A DNA stretch of 64,000 nucleotides, taken from Breviolum minutum Mf 1.05b.01 (taxonomy: Eukaryota > Sar > Dinophyceae > Suessiales > Symbiodiniaceae). The notes below the pieces were generated by a model. It had not been told where the DNA came from. It saw only the letters and a program-made list of their open reading frames with translations, and did not search any database. The position numbers and the translations under genes are program-made. Every line of letters begins with the position of its first letter. Position 1 is the stretch's first letter. The stretch lies in NCBI GenBank assembly GCA_000507305.1, contig DF241471.1, positions 1,647 through 65,646 of the forward strand, read 5' to 3'. Positions 48,301 to 59,021 of this stretch are shown piece by piece.

Positions 48301-50328
48301 ACGAATTATGAAGAATTCCTGGCAGACAAATTTGGTGGCTTTGTGGTCAGGACACTGGAGCTTTTAGAAAGAGTGTTCGTACGGCGGGTGCTGTCGTCCC
48401 AGCCTCAGACGCGTTGATGCTGCAGAGGGCAAACTGACTAACAACCCAACGCATTTTCATTGAAGGACAAAAGCACCAAGGGCTTTTGTGATATGTAGAT
48501 GTGGGATGTGCAGATTTATGTAGGTTTCATACAGTTTCATGTTGCTCACTTTCATTCGGATCATGTCCAAGGCGGCAAGCTCCTGCTATGCAGCGACTGT
48601 AGGAGTACCAGGGTGGCTTTGCTCTACTGTGAGACAGGCGGTGGCCCGAAGAAGAGGAAAATTCAGAGCGACTTGGCGAGAATTTACGGGGAACAACCTG
48701 CTGTTGGGCATTGCATCCCTAGATGTTGGACATATTGGTGGAAGACTCGGCATGATTCTCCAAAACCCCCAAACCAGAAAGGCTCATGCTTAGACCACTT
48801 CACTTGTTCCAACTTGTTCTTGGTTTTTTTTTGGCGGGGAGGTTTCTTGCTCTCAGGATGATGGGCAAAAACCAAGTGCAGTTCCCTGCCCGGGCCGTAC
48901 GTTCGAATACTGCGGTGACTTGCCATCGAAGATTGCTGTTTATCTTTGCAAACATAGGATTCATACGTAGTGAGCAGGATGTTAACAGGACAACGGTACA
49001 TTGGACATGAATGGCACAGATGGGTTTTCCATAGAGGAATGATAAGGTAGACAACTTGGAGAGAGAGAGAGAGAAAGAGAGAGTGTGTGTGATCACGGTA
49101 AGCAACCATTCGTCACAAAAGGCTCAACACATGAAAAATACATAAAAATACATGCATTTGAAATGGTCCATGGCGTTTTACAATGTGTTTCATCATTTTA
49201 CATGCTGGGACCCCCATGCAATGACTGCAGGGAGACACTTTGGCTACAAGCGCAAGGAAGTGTCAGTCTAACACAACCCTCTAATATGGTTGTCCATGAA
49301 GGCATGTTTGTTTACAACGATATGATGAAAAAGTTACATAGAATGGAATATAATAGTATAGTAGACCAATAGTCCTATACAATCACATACGACATCGACA
49401 TCCTCAGGGGTTTTTTGCTGTTTAGATAGTGAAAGTCATTTCTACCGCTTAGGTGCCTGGGCGGCTGCTGTTTCGGCAATGAGAGATGTGAGCCACATCG
49501 AAGGAGCGAATTTAGCAATGTGTGTCTCGGCGGCCCATCACCACCAGCGGTGTTGGGACAGGCTTTTGGTAGTTCCAAAAATGCATTACCAACAAAATTC
49601 AAGTATTCAACCCTTGTGTTGTGAGATATCTTGAAAAAATATCTTGAGATGATACCATCAGGCTACTAACTAAATATCTCTATGCTCTAGGATTGACATT
49701 AGACATGTCTTCAGATGTAATGGTTCTGTTTTGGGGTGCCTTTCAAGAATTGTGACAGGAAATGGCCTTACAGGGCTGTACTACAGGTGTGTAAGACAGT
49801 GTTTTGCAATGTGCATGTTCCCCAAGGCTTCCTTACCTGCGCAAATGCAGAGGTCCTGCTTGAGGACATCTCGCTAGTGGGGTTTCACCCAGCAGCAGCT
49901 CCTATGCTGGGTGACGTTTTTTTTCTGTTGGATCACCTTTGTTTGACGTGGCCACCAAGGCAAACAGCTGCAAAGTGGAAAAAATCTGGGTTTTCCCGTT
50001 AGGTTAGCTGCCTTATTTCCTGCAGCAACGACACAAGATGGACTCCACGATAGTTCAAAATCACGTTCACTTGGAATGGCAGCCCCCTCTAAGTTTCCTA
50101 AAGAATATTCGCGAATCACAACTCTACATGTCCATCACCGCCAGACATTCTTGTGACCCTCACTGGAGCAAGGAGTTGCTGTTGAAGTCCATCGGCTTCT
50201 TTGGAGCTTTGCTTTGTGGTCTGTTGGGTTGCGCTATAAGCATTGGCACTGGCCTGTTCTTGCAAATTGGAGGCCCATGTGTTTTGGAAGCTCGAGAATT
50301 TCCGAGGCATTTAATCAGATGCGACTGA
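45366..50328 (+). CDS. Multi-exon membrane protein of unrecognised family
   Basis: Exons whose phases agree: 45366-45489 (SGLLTASLAGCLGGMILSTS, a transmembrane helix), 45536-45597 (TWQWRDDGTDFTGNRWLFAP), 45680-45753 (VNPPGYCHHSFHAPFLWFLG), 46505-46569 (LQVLFTFAWLGFCSLVVLAA, a helix), 46979-47104 (a charged segment, KLAMEKHKKHEGKLASYDSK), 47184-47249 (DSAVQIAFAHVVVGLIYLWG, a helix), and 47749-47811 (VLGYMAQGVYCGLLLRSYLA). Introns are GT-AG except the last, whose donor would be GC (GAG|GCTGGG). Further likely exons: about 48305-48415 (NYEEFLADKFGGFVVRTLEL), 48572 to about 48790 (WREFTGNNLLLGIASLDVGH), and 50026-50328 (SIGFFGALLCGLLGCAISIG, a helix) ending in TGA. At least four hydrophobic helices suggest an integral membrane protein, but no motif gives a function. 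The later exons may belong to a different gene. Confidence 0.5.
49059..49092. repeat. GA then GT dinucleotide tract
   Basis: A run of GA units followed by GT units in an apparent intron. Confidence 0.9.
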
Positions 50329-53131
50329 ATGGAGAAATTCGGATCAATGCATTGAACATCATATTTACGTTTTTAGAATAAGATGAGTAAGTACACTCAG
50401 ATCTAGTTGCAGTGATCATTCAGAAATTTACACCTATCGACGCCATGACCATCCATGCGCTCATATGCACTCATGTCTATTCCCAGTTCATTATATTTTG
50501 GGGATGTGACACGCGTAATACATATGGTTTGCGCTCTGTGCAGGCGCCTTTTGTTCGAAAATGGTTGTTTCTGTGTAAATGATTGATGGTTCATCCATGT
50601 TCATCCCTCCAACTTTTTTGTGTGATTTGTGTATAGTTGTGTCAAGTTCTCCCTGCAAGCTGGGGACACTTCAGCTATGGCTACATCCATCAGGGATCAA
50701 CGTTGGAAAGGCTCCTAGCTTGCCGTTTCTCCACTTCGGCCATTGTGTAGGCTTCATACCTTTCTGTGGTATTATCGGATTCCTTTCTGCTTTCTCATCG
50801 GGGCGAGCTGCAATGGGAAGCTTTTGCTGCAAGACTGTGAGAATTCCCGCAGTAGATACAGCTGTGGCGTTGGGTTTGTGTCCTCCAGGAAGATTTAGAG
50901 TGAGTAGATCATGTACCTTTTGGTTTTGGTGGTGGGACAGCATCCTATGCAATGCCGTTGGATCTTGTAGCGAATCATAGGATGTTGCATGATGCATGAA
51001 ATCACTTCACCATTTCTGCTGGCCGGCTCAGGATTCATTTTACATGGAACAGTGGCCTTTCTTTTGTTGTGGTGTGAGGAGGGGCGCATTTTTCTGCGAC
51101 ATTCATACAGCATCATTTTATTTCTTAGGACACTCTTCTTGAACTTATACAGGCCGCAGCTATCCCGATATTCCTTTGACATTCGGCTGATCTGAGTCTC
51201 ACTGGTTGGTGCTTCTCTCACAGGACCCGGAACCATTTCGGCCTTTGGAGCTTCATCAGGCCAGTGTGGGCAGTTGACGCCTTGCTGCTCAACGATGCAG
51301 TTGGTAGCACCATATTTCTTGATACTTTTATCTAGCGTAATTTGAAACACGTATCCTTTTTTCAAGAGGTTGGGGTCGGTGGCGGGAAAGCTGTGCATTT
51401 GAAGGAACCAAAGCTTTGCAATACCAGCTTTACAGGTGACCATGACAACTTGTATTCAATGTTCATGCCATATTTTATGTCTACATTGTCTATGGTAGTT
51501 TGCGTGCTGGATGTGTATGTCGTCATTTTTTCCTTCACGGTGTTAGACTAGCTGAAGCATTCCTTATAGCTGCCACATAGGGCATGAAAGCAACAGAGGT
51601 AGCGTGCGAGGATGCAGGGAGTCAAAAGCAACAAGCGATAGACTTAAATTGCATTCATGAAATCCCCACCCACAGTGCCTTTTTTTCCCTGCAGAACCAT
51701 GTCTCCGGAAAGGAATTTGAACTGCGAATTGCTGCAGAATTATCCACCGAATTTGGCACGTTGATCAGGCCGGCTGTGACACTTGGCAGCAAACTGAAGG
51801 CTGAACGATGCCTCAGCAAGTAGCTGAAAGATGCATTGTGGCTAATACTGCTAACAAGCATCACACTGACAGAGTACAGGACATACTTTTGTGATCAAAT
51901 CTTGGAAACTGAAGTTGTTCGGAAAATAAAATGCGGACCCATAAAGCTGAAAGCGTTCCTGCCACAAGACTGCCAAGCTCCTAAGCCTCCATCATTTCTG
52001 AGGTGATTCCAAAGGAAGGACTGAGGGCTGTTGGACACAGGGACTCTCAAGATTTTTAGCCAAGTCCCCAGGCCCTGACACTGACCCTGCTCCATCAGAC
52101 CATGCAACATTGTCATGCTCTGTTGGGGCGGGCGCTCGCGGTTTCTCAGACTCCGTCTCGCACTTCGCGACCGGCGTCTTGCAGCCGGTGCGGCGAATGC
52201 ATAGCAATGGAGGAAAATTCCACTCGCCGAAGTGTGCGAGCTGCCTAGGCTAGGCTGGAGGATCATTTGAAATTTTAACATATTTGAACGGTTTTGCCAG
52301 GGTTGAGTACACAGAATCAGCACCATGTCAGCACGATAGATTCATAAGAATGAATTGATTGCTATCCAATGAGTCGAGAGTGTTCAGCAATATTCGGTTA
52401 AAGTTGTGCAGATGGAATTTTGTATGGGCAAGAAGCAACGCAAAAGTAGAGAAAGGTAAAGAGAGAGATTGAGAGAGAGAACGAGACATTTCTAATATCA
52501 ACAGAATCGTATATGTAAATTGTAGATATGTGTATCATATATATATATATGTATATTATGTATCGATTTATTTAGACCCATCAATATAATACATCCCTGT
52601 TTAATTGGCAGTTCAAGTTCAAACAACCCGGGATTCCCAGAATTCCAGGGTGCTTCTTTCCATTTATCTCTCCCCCAGCCTACAAAACACACTGTTTATA
52701 GACTTACAGACAGTGCCGGCCGGAAAATTCCTTGAGCAAGCAAAAGGCATCTTCAGAATGATCCTTAGCATTTGGATGCATTTGGAAGCTTCCAAAAAAC
52801 ATGATTTCCAGTCAGCTCATGGAATGATCCTTGCTGGTAGTATCAGCCGAAGTGTCAGGGGCCATTGTACAGAGCCTGTTTTTAAATTCTTAAGAATCAA
52901 AGCTGCTTTCGTATTGCAGGAGATTTTGCCGCAACAATTTGTGCCTCGAAGGGGCAGGTTTGGTGACGTGCATGCTGCCTGGAATCCAATGTACTGAAGA
53001 TATATAGTGCATATCAAGAGGGGCGGATTCTTTTAAAATCAGCAGTTTTGCATAGTGTGAAGGTGGTACTAGTGTGAGTTGCGCAAAGGAGAGCTTTTGC
53101 AGAACGATGCATATCAAACACGGGGAGAGTG
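50329..53131. other. No confident gene; a few exon candidates
   Basis: 50579-50980 (+) is open and hydrophobic (FIPFCGIIGFLSAFSSG) and might extend the preceding membrane protein. 51700-51822 (+) follows GCAG and reads NHVSGKEFELRIAAELSTEF. About 52711-52760 (+) follows TTACAG and reads TVPAGKFLEQAKGIF, and 52920-52960 reads EILPQQFVPRRG. They could be 5' exons of the next gene. No family is recognised. AT and GA tracts lie at 52460-52565. Confidence 0.35.
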
Positions 53132-55551
53132 GCAGATTTCAGCACACGCGGCTGGAGGTCGGCAAACCAGTTCCAAAAAAGTACCTTGAACAAAGAGGGT
53201 ACAAACCGTAGCAGGGACGTTGAAAAAGAACTTGGTGAGTTCTGCAAAGCAACTGAACTAGCAACTGATAGCACCACTTGGAGATATCCTATTGATTCTT
53301 ATCCATCTATCCACCATTATCCACCCCTTGAATTTGCCTTGGTTTCTCACCTAAGAAACCAGGCCTTGACCCTGGAGCCTCGCTTGGGTACTGCAGATTT
53401 GGATCGTCTTTGGGGGTCCAATTTGGGTTTCGGGGGAATGAGTTGGAGTCAGAGCTTCGCGAAATGAAATGCAGGTGTTCTGGAAAAATGTTCCCCCAAA
53501 AAAAAACAAAAGTGTGATCTGAATATGAAGAGTGGCTTAGGAGTCATAGAACAAAAAAGCGGCAGTTCCCAAACAAAATGATGAATTTTCTATTTGGATC
53601 CTTCAATCATCCATGAGTTCATGTTGATGCCAGGCTCATCGCTTCATCTCCAGAGCTCAACATCCAACAACTGCTGCTTTTCCAAGGAGCGCCTGGCCCT
53701 TGGACCAAAGGGGCGCACCAACTCCTTTGTTTTAAAAGGGAGGCAAAGAGTTGATGACTTGATGTGACTTGAAGGTCCTACAAAATATATACCAAGAAGA
53801 ATGGCACATTATTTTCAGCACACTTGGATTGATTGGATGCAGATGATGTAGATTGAAGTTTCTGCAATTTTTAAAGGGATGCCATTTGGCATGAGCAAAA
53901 ATTTAACTGCGAACTTGAACAATCCCGAACCAGCCAAACAGTAAGGGAGTGTTTAGACTGCATGATGACTTCATCAATCCATTCAAGTTCGGGATGGATT
54001 TGAGGTCAAATACAGATCCGTGGGGTGAATCCTGTTTGCGGCGCATCGTGACGCTCTCAAAGTTCAAAAAGTCTTACATTGTCCTACCATATCCATCCGA
54101 TGGCTTCAAAGACGCATCGAAGACTTGCTGTATACACTGCAGGCATGAGCAGAACTTGAGATACTCTTCGGATCAAGTATTGCCAATACCAGTTGTGTGC
54201 AGATGATAATTAGCATAGCAGCATCTTGTCCAGGTCAAAGGTTTCTATGCTCTTCTTGCATCAGCTGTTTAAGAGTATGCCTGTGGTAGAGAGATTGCAG
54301 ATATTAGGCAAATCTCAATCTTCCTAAAAGCCCTGAACAAGGCCAGACGGTTGGCTCCAGCAATGAATAGTCCAGCCAACTTCTTTCAGAGGCCATCAAT
54401 GTTGGCCGTAACGCTGTGACTGTATAACACGCTGTTCAATATGCCTCAACTAACATACCACCATATCAGTCACTCCTTGGTATAAAGGAAAACTGGTTGA
54501 ACAATCCGTACGCAGTTGGAATGGGTCGAAATTGTCACACCTTTGGCAGATTCAACCTTACGGGCTCTGGCATGCTGTCCTATGCGGAGTTTGAGAACAT
54601 GGTCCTGAATCAGGCTGGAAATCTATATATACCCCCGAAAACTAACATGGAACCCAAAAATGACGGTGTTGAAGATGAGTTTCCTTTTCAAAGGGATGAT
54701 TTTCAGGTTCCATGTTAGTTTTCGGGGGNNNNNNNNNNNNNNNNNNNNNNNNNNNNNNNNNNNNNNNNNNNNNNNNNNNNNNNNNNNNNNNNNNNNNNNN
54801 NNNNNNNNNNNNNNNNNNNNNNNNNNNNNNNNNNNNNNNNNNNNNNNNNNNNNNNNNNNNNNNNNNNNNNNNNNNNNNNNNNNNNNNNNNNNNNNNNNNN
54901 NNNNNNNNNNNNNNNNNNNNCAGGTTCCATGTATTTTCGGGGGTGTACATATTAACTAAGCCCTGGCGTAAGCCCTGGCGAGAACGATCATAGTTCATAG
55001 AGTCATCCTGAAGTGCATCCCTGCACAAAGCAGATCGCATCTGCGAAGCAATGAGATTAAAACAAATTTGAAATGCGTTTTAATGGCATCGTCGCTCTAG
55101 ATAATGATTGCAAGGCAGCTCTTTTACATGCACTGGAGATGAACATCCCATATTCCCTCACATATTTGCTGTGGATTGTTGTGGTGACATTTTGATTCTT
55201 GTGTTCCGCCATTTTGGAGGATGCTCAACTGACTCGTGAAGATGTGGGTGCTTTATGGCGCTTGGCTGATGCGGATGGCAAGATCCACAGTTGCAGCCAA
55301 TCGCAGAACACCTCTCTCCTTAAAGTATATGTAAGTATGTAATTACCCTACCGCAACCCAGCATCGCAACCAAAAATCCACCAAATCCAATAGATTCCAT
55401 TAGTATCCGATTTGTGCCAGACGTTGCCAGTGGAATATGAACAAAGCAATGTTTCTGTTGAGAAATTGCCAGTCGAAAATTACAGCTCCAAGGCAATGGC
55501 CGTGTGGATCTGAATGAGTTTGTGGGACTACTGCGTCAAGCACAGATTGAG
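53132..55551 (+). CDS. EF-hand calcium-binding protein, multi-exon, interrupted by an assembly gap
   Basis: 54516-54613 reads FGRFNLTGSGMLSYAEFENM, an EF-hand with a degenerate loop, and ends at a GC donor (CAG|GCTGGA). About 55205-55290 reads LTREDVGALWRLADADGKIH, a second EF-hand (D-A-D-G-K-I). 55486-55551 is in phase 0 at both ends and reads LQGNGRVDLNEFVGLLRQAQ, a third (N-G-R-V-D-L-N-E-F), ending GAG|GTGGGC. Upstream, 53132 to about 53233 ends in a strong GTGAGT donor, and about 53960-54130 (DSNTDPWGE-like, then SYIVLPYPSDGFKDASK) looks coding; their membership is uncertain. About 55840-55965 may be a downstream exon. Gap 2 lies in the intron after the first EF-hand exon, so an exon could be hidden. 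Partner and role unknown. Confidence 0.6.
54632..54945. mobile_element. Perfect 23-bp inverted-repeat element(s) around assembly gap 2
   Basis: CCCCCGAAAACTAACATGG + AACC (54632-54654) is the exact inverse of 54706-54728 (GGTTCC ... TTCGGGGG). A further, slightly different right end (CAGGTTCCATGTATTTTCGG) follows the gap at 54921. At least one whole copy and part of another are present, so the gap probably hides tandem or nested copies. No protein is encoded. The left end lies 18 nt after the donor of the EF-hand exon at 54613. Confidence 0.8.
54729..54920. other. Assembly gap (192 N)
   Basis: Unknown bases bounded on both sides by ends of the same inverted-repeat family. Confidence 1.
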
Positions 55552-57055
55552 GTGGGCGTTCATGAAGGTAGAAGATGTGAGTTTCTATATTGTATGTTTG
55601 TGCGTTAAGTTGTTCAAGGATTTGTTTGTCCATCCAGCCGTCCATTTATTTGTATTGGTTGTGCATTGGATATGTTTGTGTACTCGCATGTTCGTTGAAG
55701 TTTTGCATAGCACCGCATAGCATACAACTTAAGAGTTAAGATGCTACGTAAGACATGGGGGTGACCGTCAAGATACCAAGCATGATATGACATAGGCGTG
55801 CTGGGCGGGATTGGGGGCTTGCTAAGACTGCTTGAACTTGCATGACAACACTTGAACGCTTTGCGCACAATCATTTTGCACTGAAAGCTCACACTGGCCG
55901 CATAAACTCTGCATGGAAGCGTGTCAGAGAACAATTGCCTCGCCAGCCTCCAGCACTTTCGAAGAAAGTCAATTGTCAGCAGTGGACTCGTGTGCATCAA
56001 ATTGTCAATAGCAGTGGAGGAACTTGCTCAGCTTCAAGAGCGTTGGGTCACATGATTTTTAGCCAACCCCCTCGCGCGTATGTTTATGCATGTATTGATG
56101 TACATGCGGATTAATGTGCAAAGTAGTACAGTATGTGTATTTGTGTGTGTGTGTGCTTGTGCTTTTGCATGCAGTGCAATGTGCAACTTATGCATCTATG
56201 TGCATGTCTGAATGCGTATGTGCAGCGAATGTGTTGATTTACATATGTTTATGCAAACGATGTTTTTGTGCAGTTCATGTATGTTTAGTATAGCAGTATA
56301 GCATATGCGAAGCACTTTGTCTCATGCTGAGCAACCAAGCTTCACTTTGAGAAGACAAGCAATACTTGCAAAACATACATAGCAATGGATGGAAAAACCT
56401 GGCCAATGATTTTCGCGTCCAGGGCATGACCACTTCCAACAGACCTCAGCTGCCTAGCACTATGGCGGAGCAAGACATGATCCTGGAGGATGGGGGTGAA
56501 AAAGCAATTGTTTTGGTGATTGGCGCTGGACAGAGAAACGGAGAGAGAGTACGGAGATAAACATGAATATGCCAAAATGAAACGAAGACAAACAGAGTGA
56601 AGAGAACCCAAAAAGCACCTGACAACAAGTTGGAAGGCTCACATTGCGCAAATGGAGCGTAGCTTTCGAAACCGCGGGGTGTAGAACTCAGGGAGAAGGG
56701 ATGAGAAAGTTGACTCTATGTAGCTGTCACTGTGTATGGTGAAATGGTCTTCTTCAGTTGTTTGAGGGTGGAAGGGAATGTTGTGGATTGAGCACAGTTC
56801 TAGAGGTTTCAGAATATGGATTCAAGTGTTCCCATTTTCAGTGTCGCCGTATCCTCTATCAAAGTGTCCTTTGAACGCATGACCATTGTGAGAGCCATTC
56901 AAAGACCCTAAACATACCTATGTAAACATTTGTCATACCGTAACACACAATCAAATATATTCAAATATCATATCTTCAAGCTCGGCAGAATCACAGGTTT
57001 GCATCATCAACCAAAGTGGCAACTCTTAGGCTTTGCCAACAAAACTTTGTCCAAA
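55552..57055. other. Intergenic or intronic; TG/ATG-rich tract, no confident gene
   Basis: 56128-56290 is rich in TGTG and TGCATG words. The frame immediately upstream of the next gene (56930-57055) is open and adds 42 residues in frame to the fusion protein, but has no conserved content and is taken as 5' UTR. Confidence 0.4.
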
Positions 57056-58525
57056 ATGGCATATCCATACGGACATCCCAACAAAGTTCCACCTGGATCT
57101 ACACGGCAAATTCCCTGCAGGGCTTTGGAGACGGCGGTCCTAGTGGTAGATGTGCAAAAATATTGCAGCAAACCGCATCAAGGTGCCTTTGTTGGTACAT
57201 CAAGATCTGATTTGCCATATTTCTTCGACCGCGTTGATGAGACCATGGTTCCAAACATTTCGCTTCTCCTCAAGGCAGCCCGTCATGCAGGTTCCGAAAT
57301 CATATACACCGTTATTGAAGCGCTCACCTTGGACGGTCGTGATCAGTCTTTGGATTATAAGCTCAGTGGACCACTCTTTGTACCAAAAGGTCATCCAGAT
57401 GCAGCAGTCCCACCAGAAATCATGCCAGAAGCTGATGACATCATTTTACCCAAAACTTCTTGTTCTGTATTTTGTTCTACCAATATTGCCTATGTTTTGC
57501 GAAATTTGGGAACTCGATATTTGATCGTTTGCGGACAGTTGACGAACCAGTGCGTTGAATCGGCTGTGAGAGATGCTGCTGATCTCGGATTCTTGGTGAC
57601 CGTTGCAGAGGATGCTTGTGCTGCCAAATCGGCTGAGGAACATGAATGCGGACTACGCAACATGAAGGGCTTCGCTCGAATTGTAACCACAAAGGAGCTT
57701 CAAAAGGAGCTGCTGAATCAGATTCAACCCATTGTTGATCTGCCTATCAAACAAAAGCGCTCAATTTGCTACTTGAATGTGGCCTATGATCAGGTGTATG
57801 GTGCAAAAGTGATACCGATGCTAATGGAGATGTTTGCAGATGTTGGAGCAGATGCATTTGAGCTCTGTAGGTGCAACGTGAATGCTGACCCTTTTCCAAA
57901 CTGCAACGAGTTTGATGGCTTCATCATCATGGGAAGCATATCTTCTTGTGCAGCCAGTTCCAAGCATGAGCCATGGCTTCCGAAGCTTTTAGGTTTCTTG
58001 CAAATGCTGGTGCGAGAAGCACGGCCTTTGGTTGGGGTATGTTTTGGGCACCAGGCCATTTGCCAGGCATTGGGTGGCACAGTGATCATCAACCCTGCTG
58101 GCACCCAATCTGGACTGCAAAAATACCCCATGTCTGACAAGGCAAAGTCACTCCTAAACTTTGCTGAGAAGGAATATGTGGAGATTTTCAGTCATCATGC
58201 AGATGCTGTTGCACTGCTCCCAAGCCAGGCAACATCCTGGGGATACTGCCACAGCGGTCATTGGGGAATGAGCTTCAAAAATTGCCTCACTACTCAAGCA
58301 CACCCTGAGTTTTCAACCAAAACTGGCCTAGAGACCCTGAAAGCGATCCTGGAGAAGGATCGTAAATTTGGAAGTTGTCAGACTAGCTCCCTGCAAGAAC
58401 CCAGCGTTGAAGAGATTGATAGGCAAATCAGTTGCTTAGACACCCCTACCGACTATAAAAGTATTGCATCAGCCTTTGCGCACCTTCTCAAGTTGCTACC
58501 AGATCGGAAGCGACCTCACAGCTAG
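57056..58525 (+). CDS. Isochorismatase-like hydrolase fused to class I glutamine amidotransferase
   Basis: A single uninterrupted frame of 489 codons from the ATG at 57056 (an in-frame start at 56930 would add 42 residues) to TAG at 58523-58525. Residues about 24-220 form an isochorismatase/nicotinamidase-fold domain: VLVVDVQKYC carries the Asp (32), ILPKTSCSVF the Lys (133) and GQLTNQCVES the Cys (166), the full catalytic triad of this superfamily. Residues about 235-435 form a class I glutamine amidotransferase domain: GFIIMGS, the nucleophile elbow GVCFGHQAIC with Cys 329, and TQAHPEFS with His 416 and Glu 418. Both active sites look intact. A 55-residue tail follows. The amidotransferase resembles stand-alone GMP-synthase-like or gamma-glutamyl-peptidase-like members rather than one fused to a synthase. 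Substrates are unknown; amide hydrolysis by both halves is plausible. It is the only clearly intronless gene here. Origin by retroposition or transfer is possible but unproven. Confidence 0.9.
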   Translation: MAYPYGHPNKVPPGSTRQIPCRALETAVLVVDVQKYCSKPHQGAFVGTSRSDLPYFFDRVDETMVPNISLLLKAARHAGSEIIYTVIEALTLDGRDQSLDYKLSGPLFVPKGHPDAAVPPEIMPEADDIILPKTSCSVFCSTNIAYVLRNLGTRYLIVCGQLTNQCVESAVRDAADLGFLVTVAEDACAAKSAEEHECGLRNMKGFARIVTTKELQKELLNQIQPIVDLPIKQKRSICYLNVAYDQVYGAKVIPMLMEMFADVGADAFELCRCNVNADPFPNCNEFDGFIIMGSISSCAASSKHEPWLPKLLGFLQMLVREARPLVGVCFGHQAICQALGGTVIINPAGTQSGLQKYPMSDKAKSLLNFAEKEYVEIFSHHADAVALLPSQATSWGYCHSGHWGMSFKNCLTTQAHPEFSTKTGLETLKAILEKDRKFGSCQTSSLQEPSVEEIDRQISCLDTPTDYKSIASAFAHLLKLLPDRKRPHS

Positions 58526-59021
58526 CTAACCGGCACTTTTGGGCAAAAAGTTGGTTGGCTGTCCTGTGTAATGGTTTAAGTGAGCCAGAACCTGTCCAGA
58601 GCTTGCAAAGAACAAGCAGAGAAAGGCCTGCAGAATGGAAGACTAAGGCAAGGAGAAAAGTGCTGTTGGGAGTGACCTCCGCAAATGAAATCAAAGACTG
58701 AGGATGATAGCTCATTAGTTTGCAACGTCACCTCTTGTACTGAGGTGACTTTGCTCCAAGCTTGTCAGCTGCAGGATACTTAGGATTGCATCCGCAGCAT
58801 GTTGAAAGTACCATGAATTTTGGGATGGCAGATAGGTCAAACAGAAAAACACCAGACACCTTCATCCTCCTTCATCCGTTTAAGGTAATGCCCCTTTTAG
58901 CATTAACTCCAACATTTGGTGGGCCATACTGAGGATGGACATTGTTCGGATTGGCTTCTTAGATCGTAGCGGGTGCGGTCCTCGTTCATCAAGAGCCTGA
59001 GATTGGATTCCACCTGATAAG
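58526..59021. other. Intergenic; nothing recognised
   Basis: 3' flank of the fusion gene. No open frame of note on the + strand and no repeat. Confidence 0.5.

Noticed and set aside
48499-48861. HFHSDH in a + strand frame, resembling a metallo-beta-lactamase metal motif
   Set aside because: The overlapping frame from 48572, entered after a CAAG acceptor, is longer and more protein-like; the motif has no other domain features around it.
2860-58525. A shared NAD-salvage pathway between the NMNAT-like gene and the isochorismatase-fold fusion
   Set aside because: They are 54 kb apart in a eukaryotic genome, and the hydrolase substrate is unknown; co-location is not evidence.
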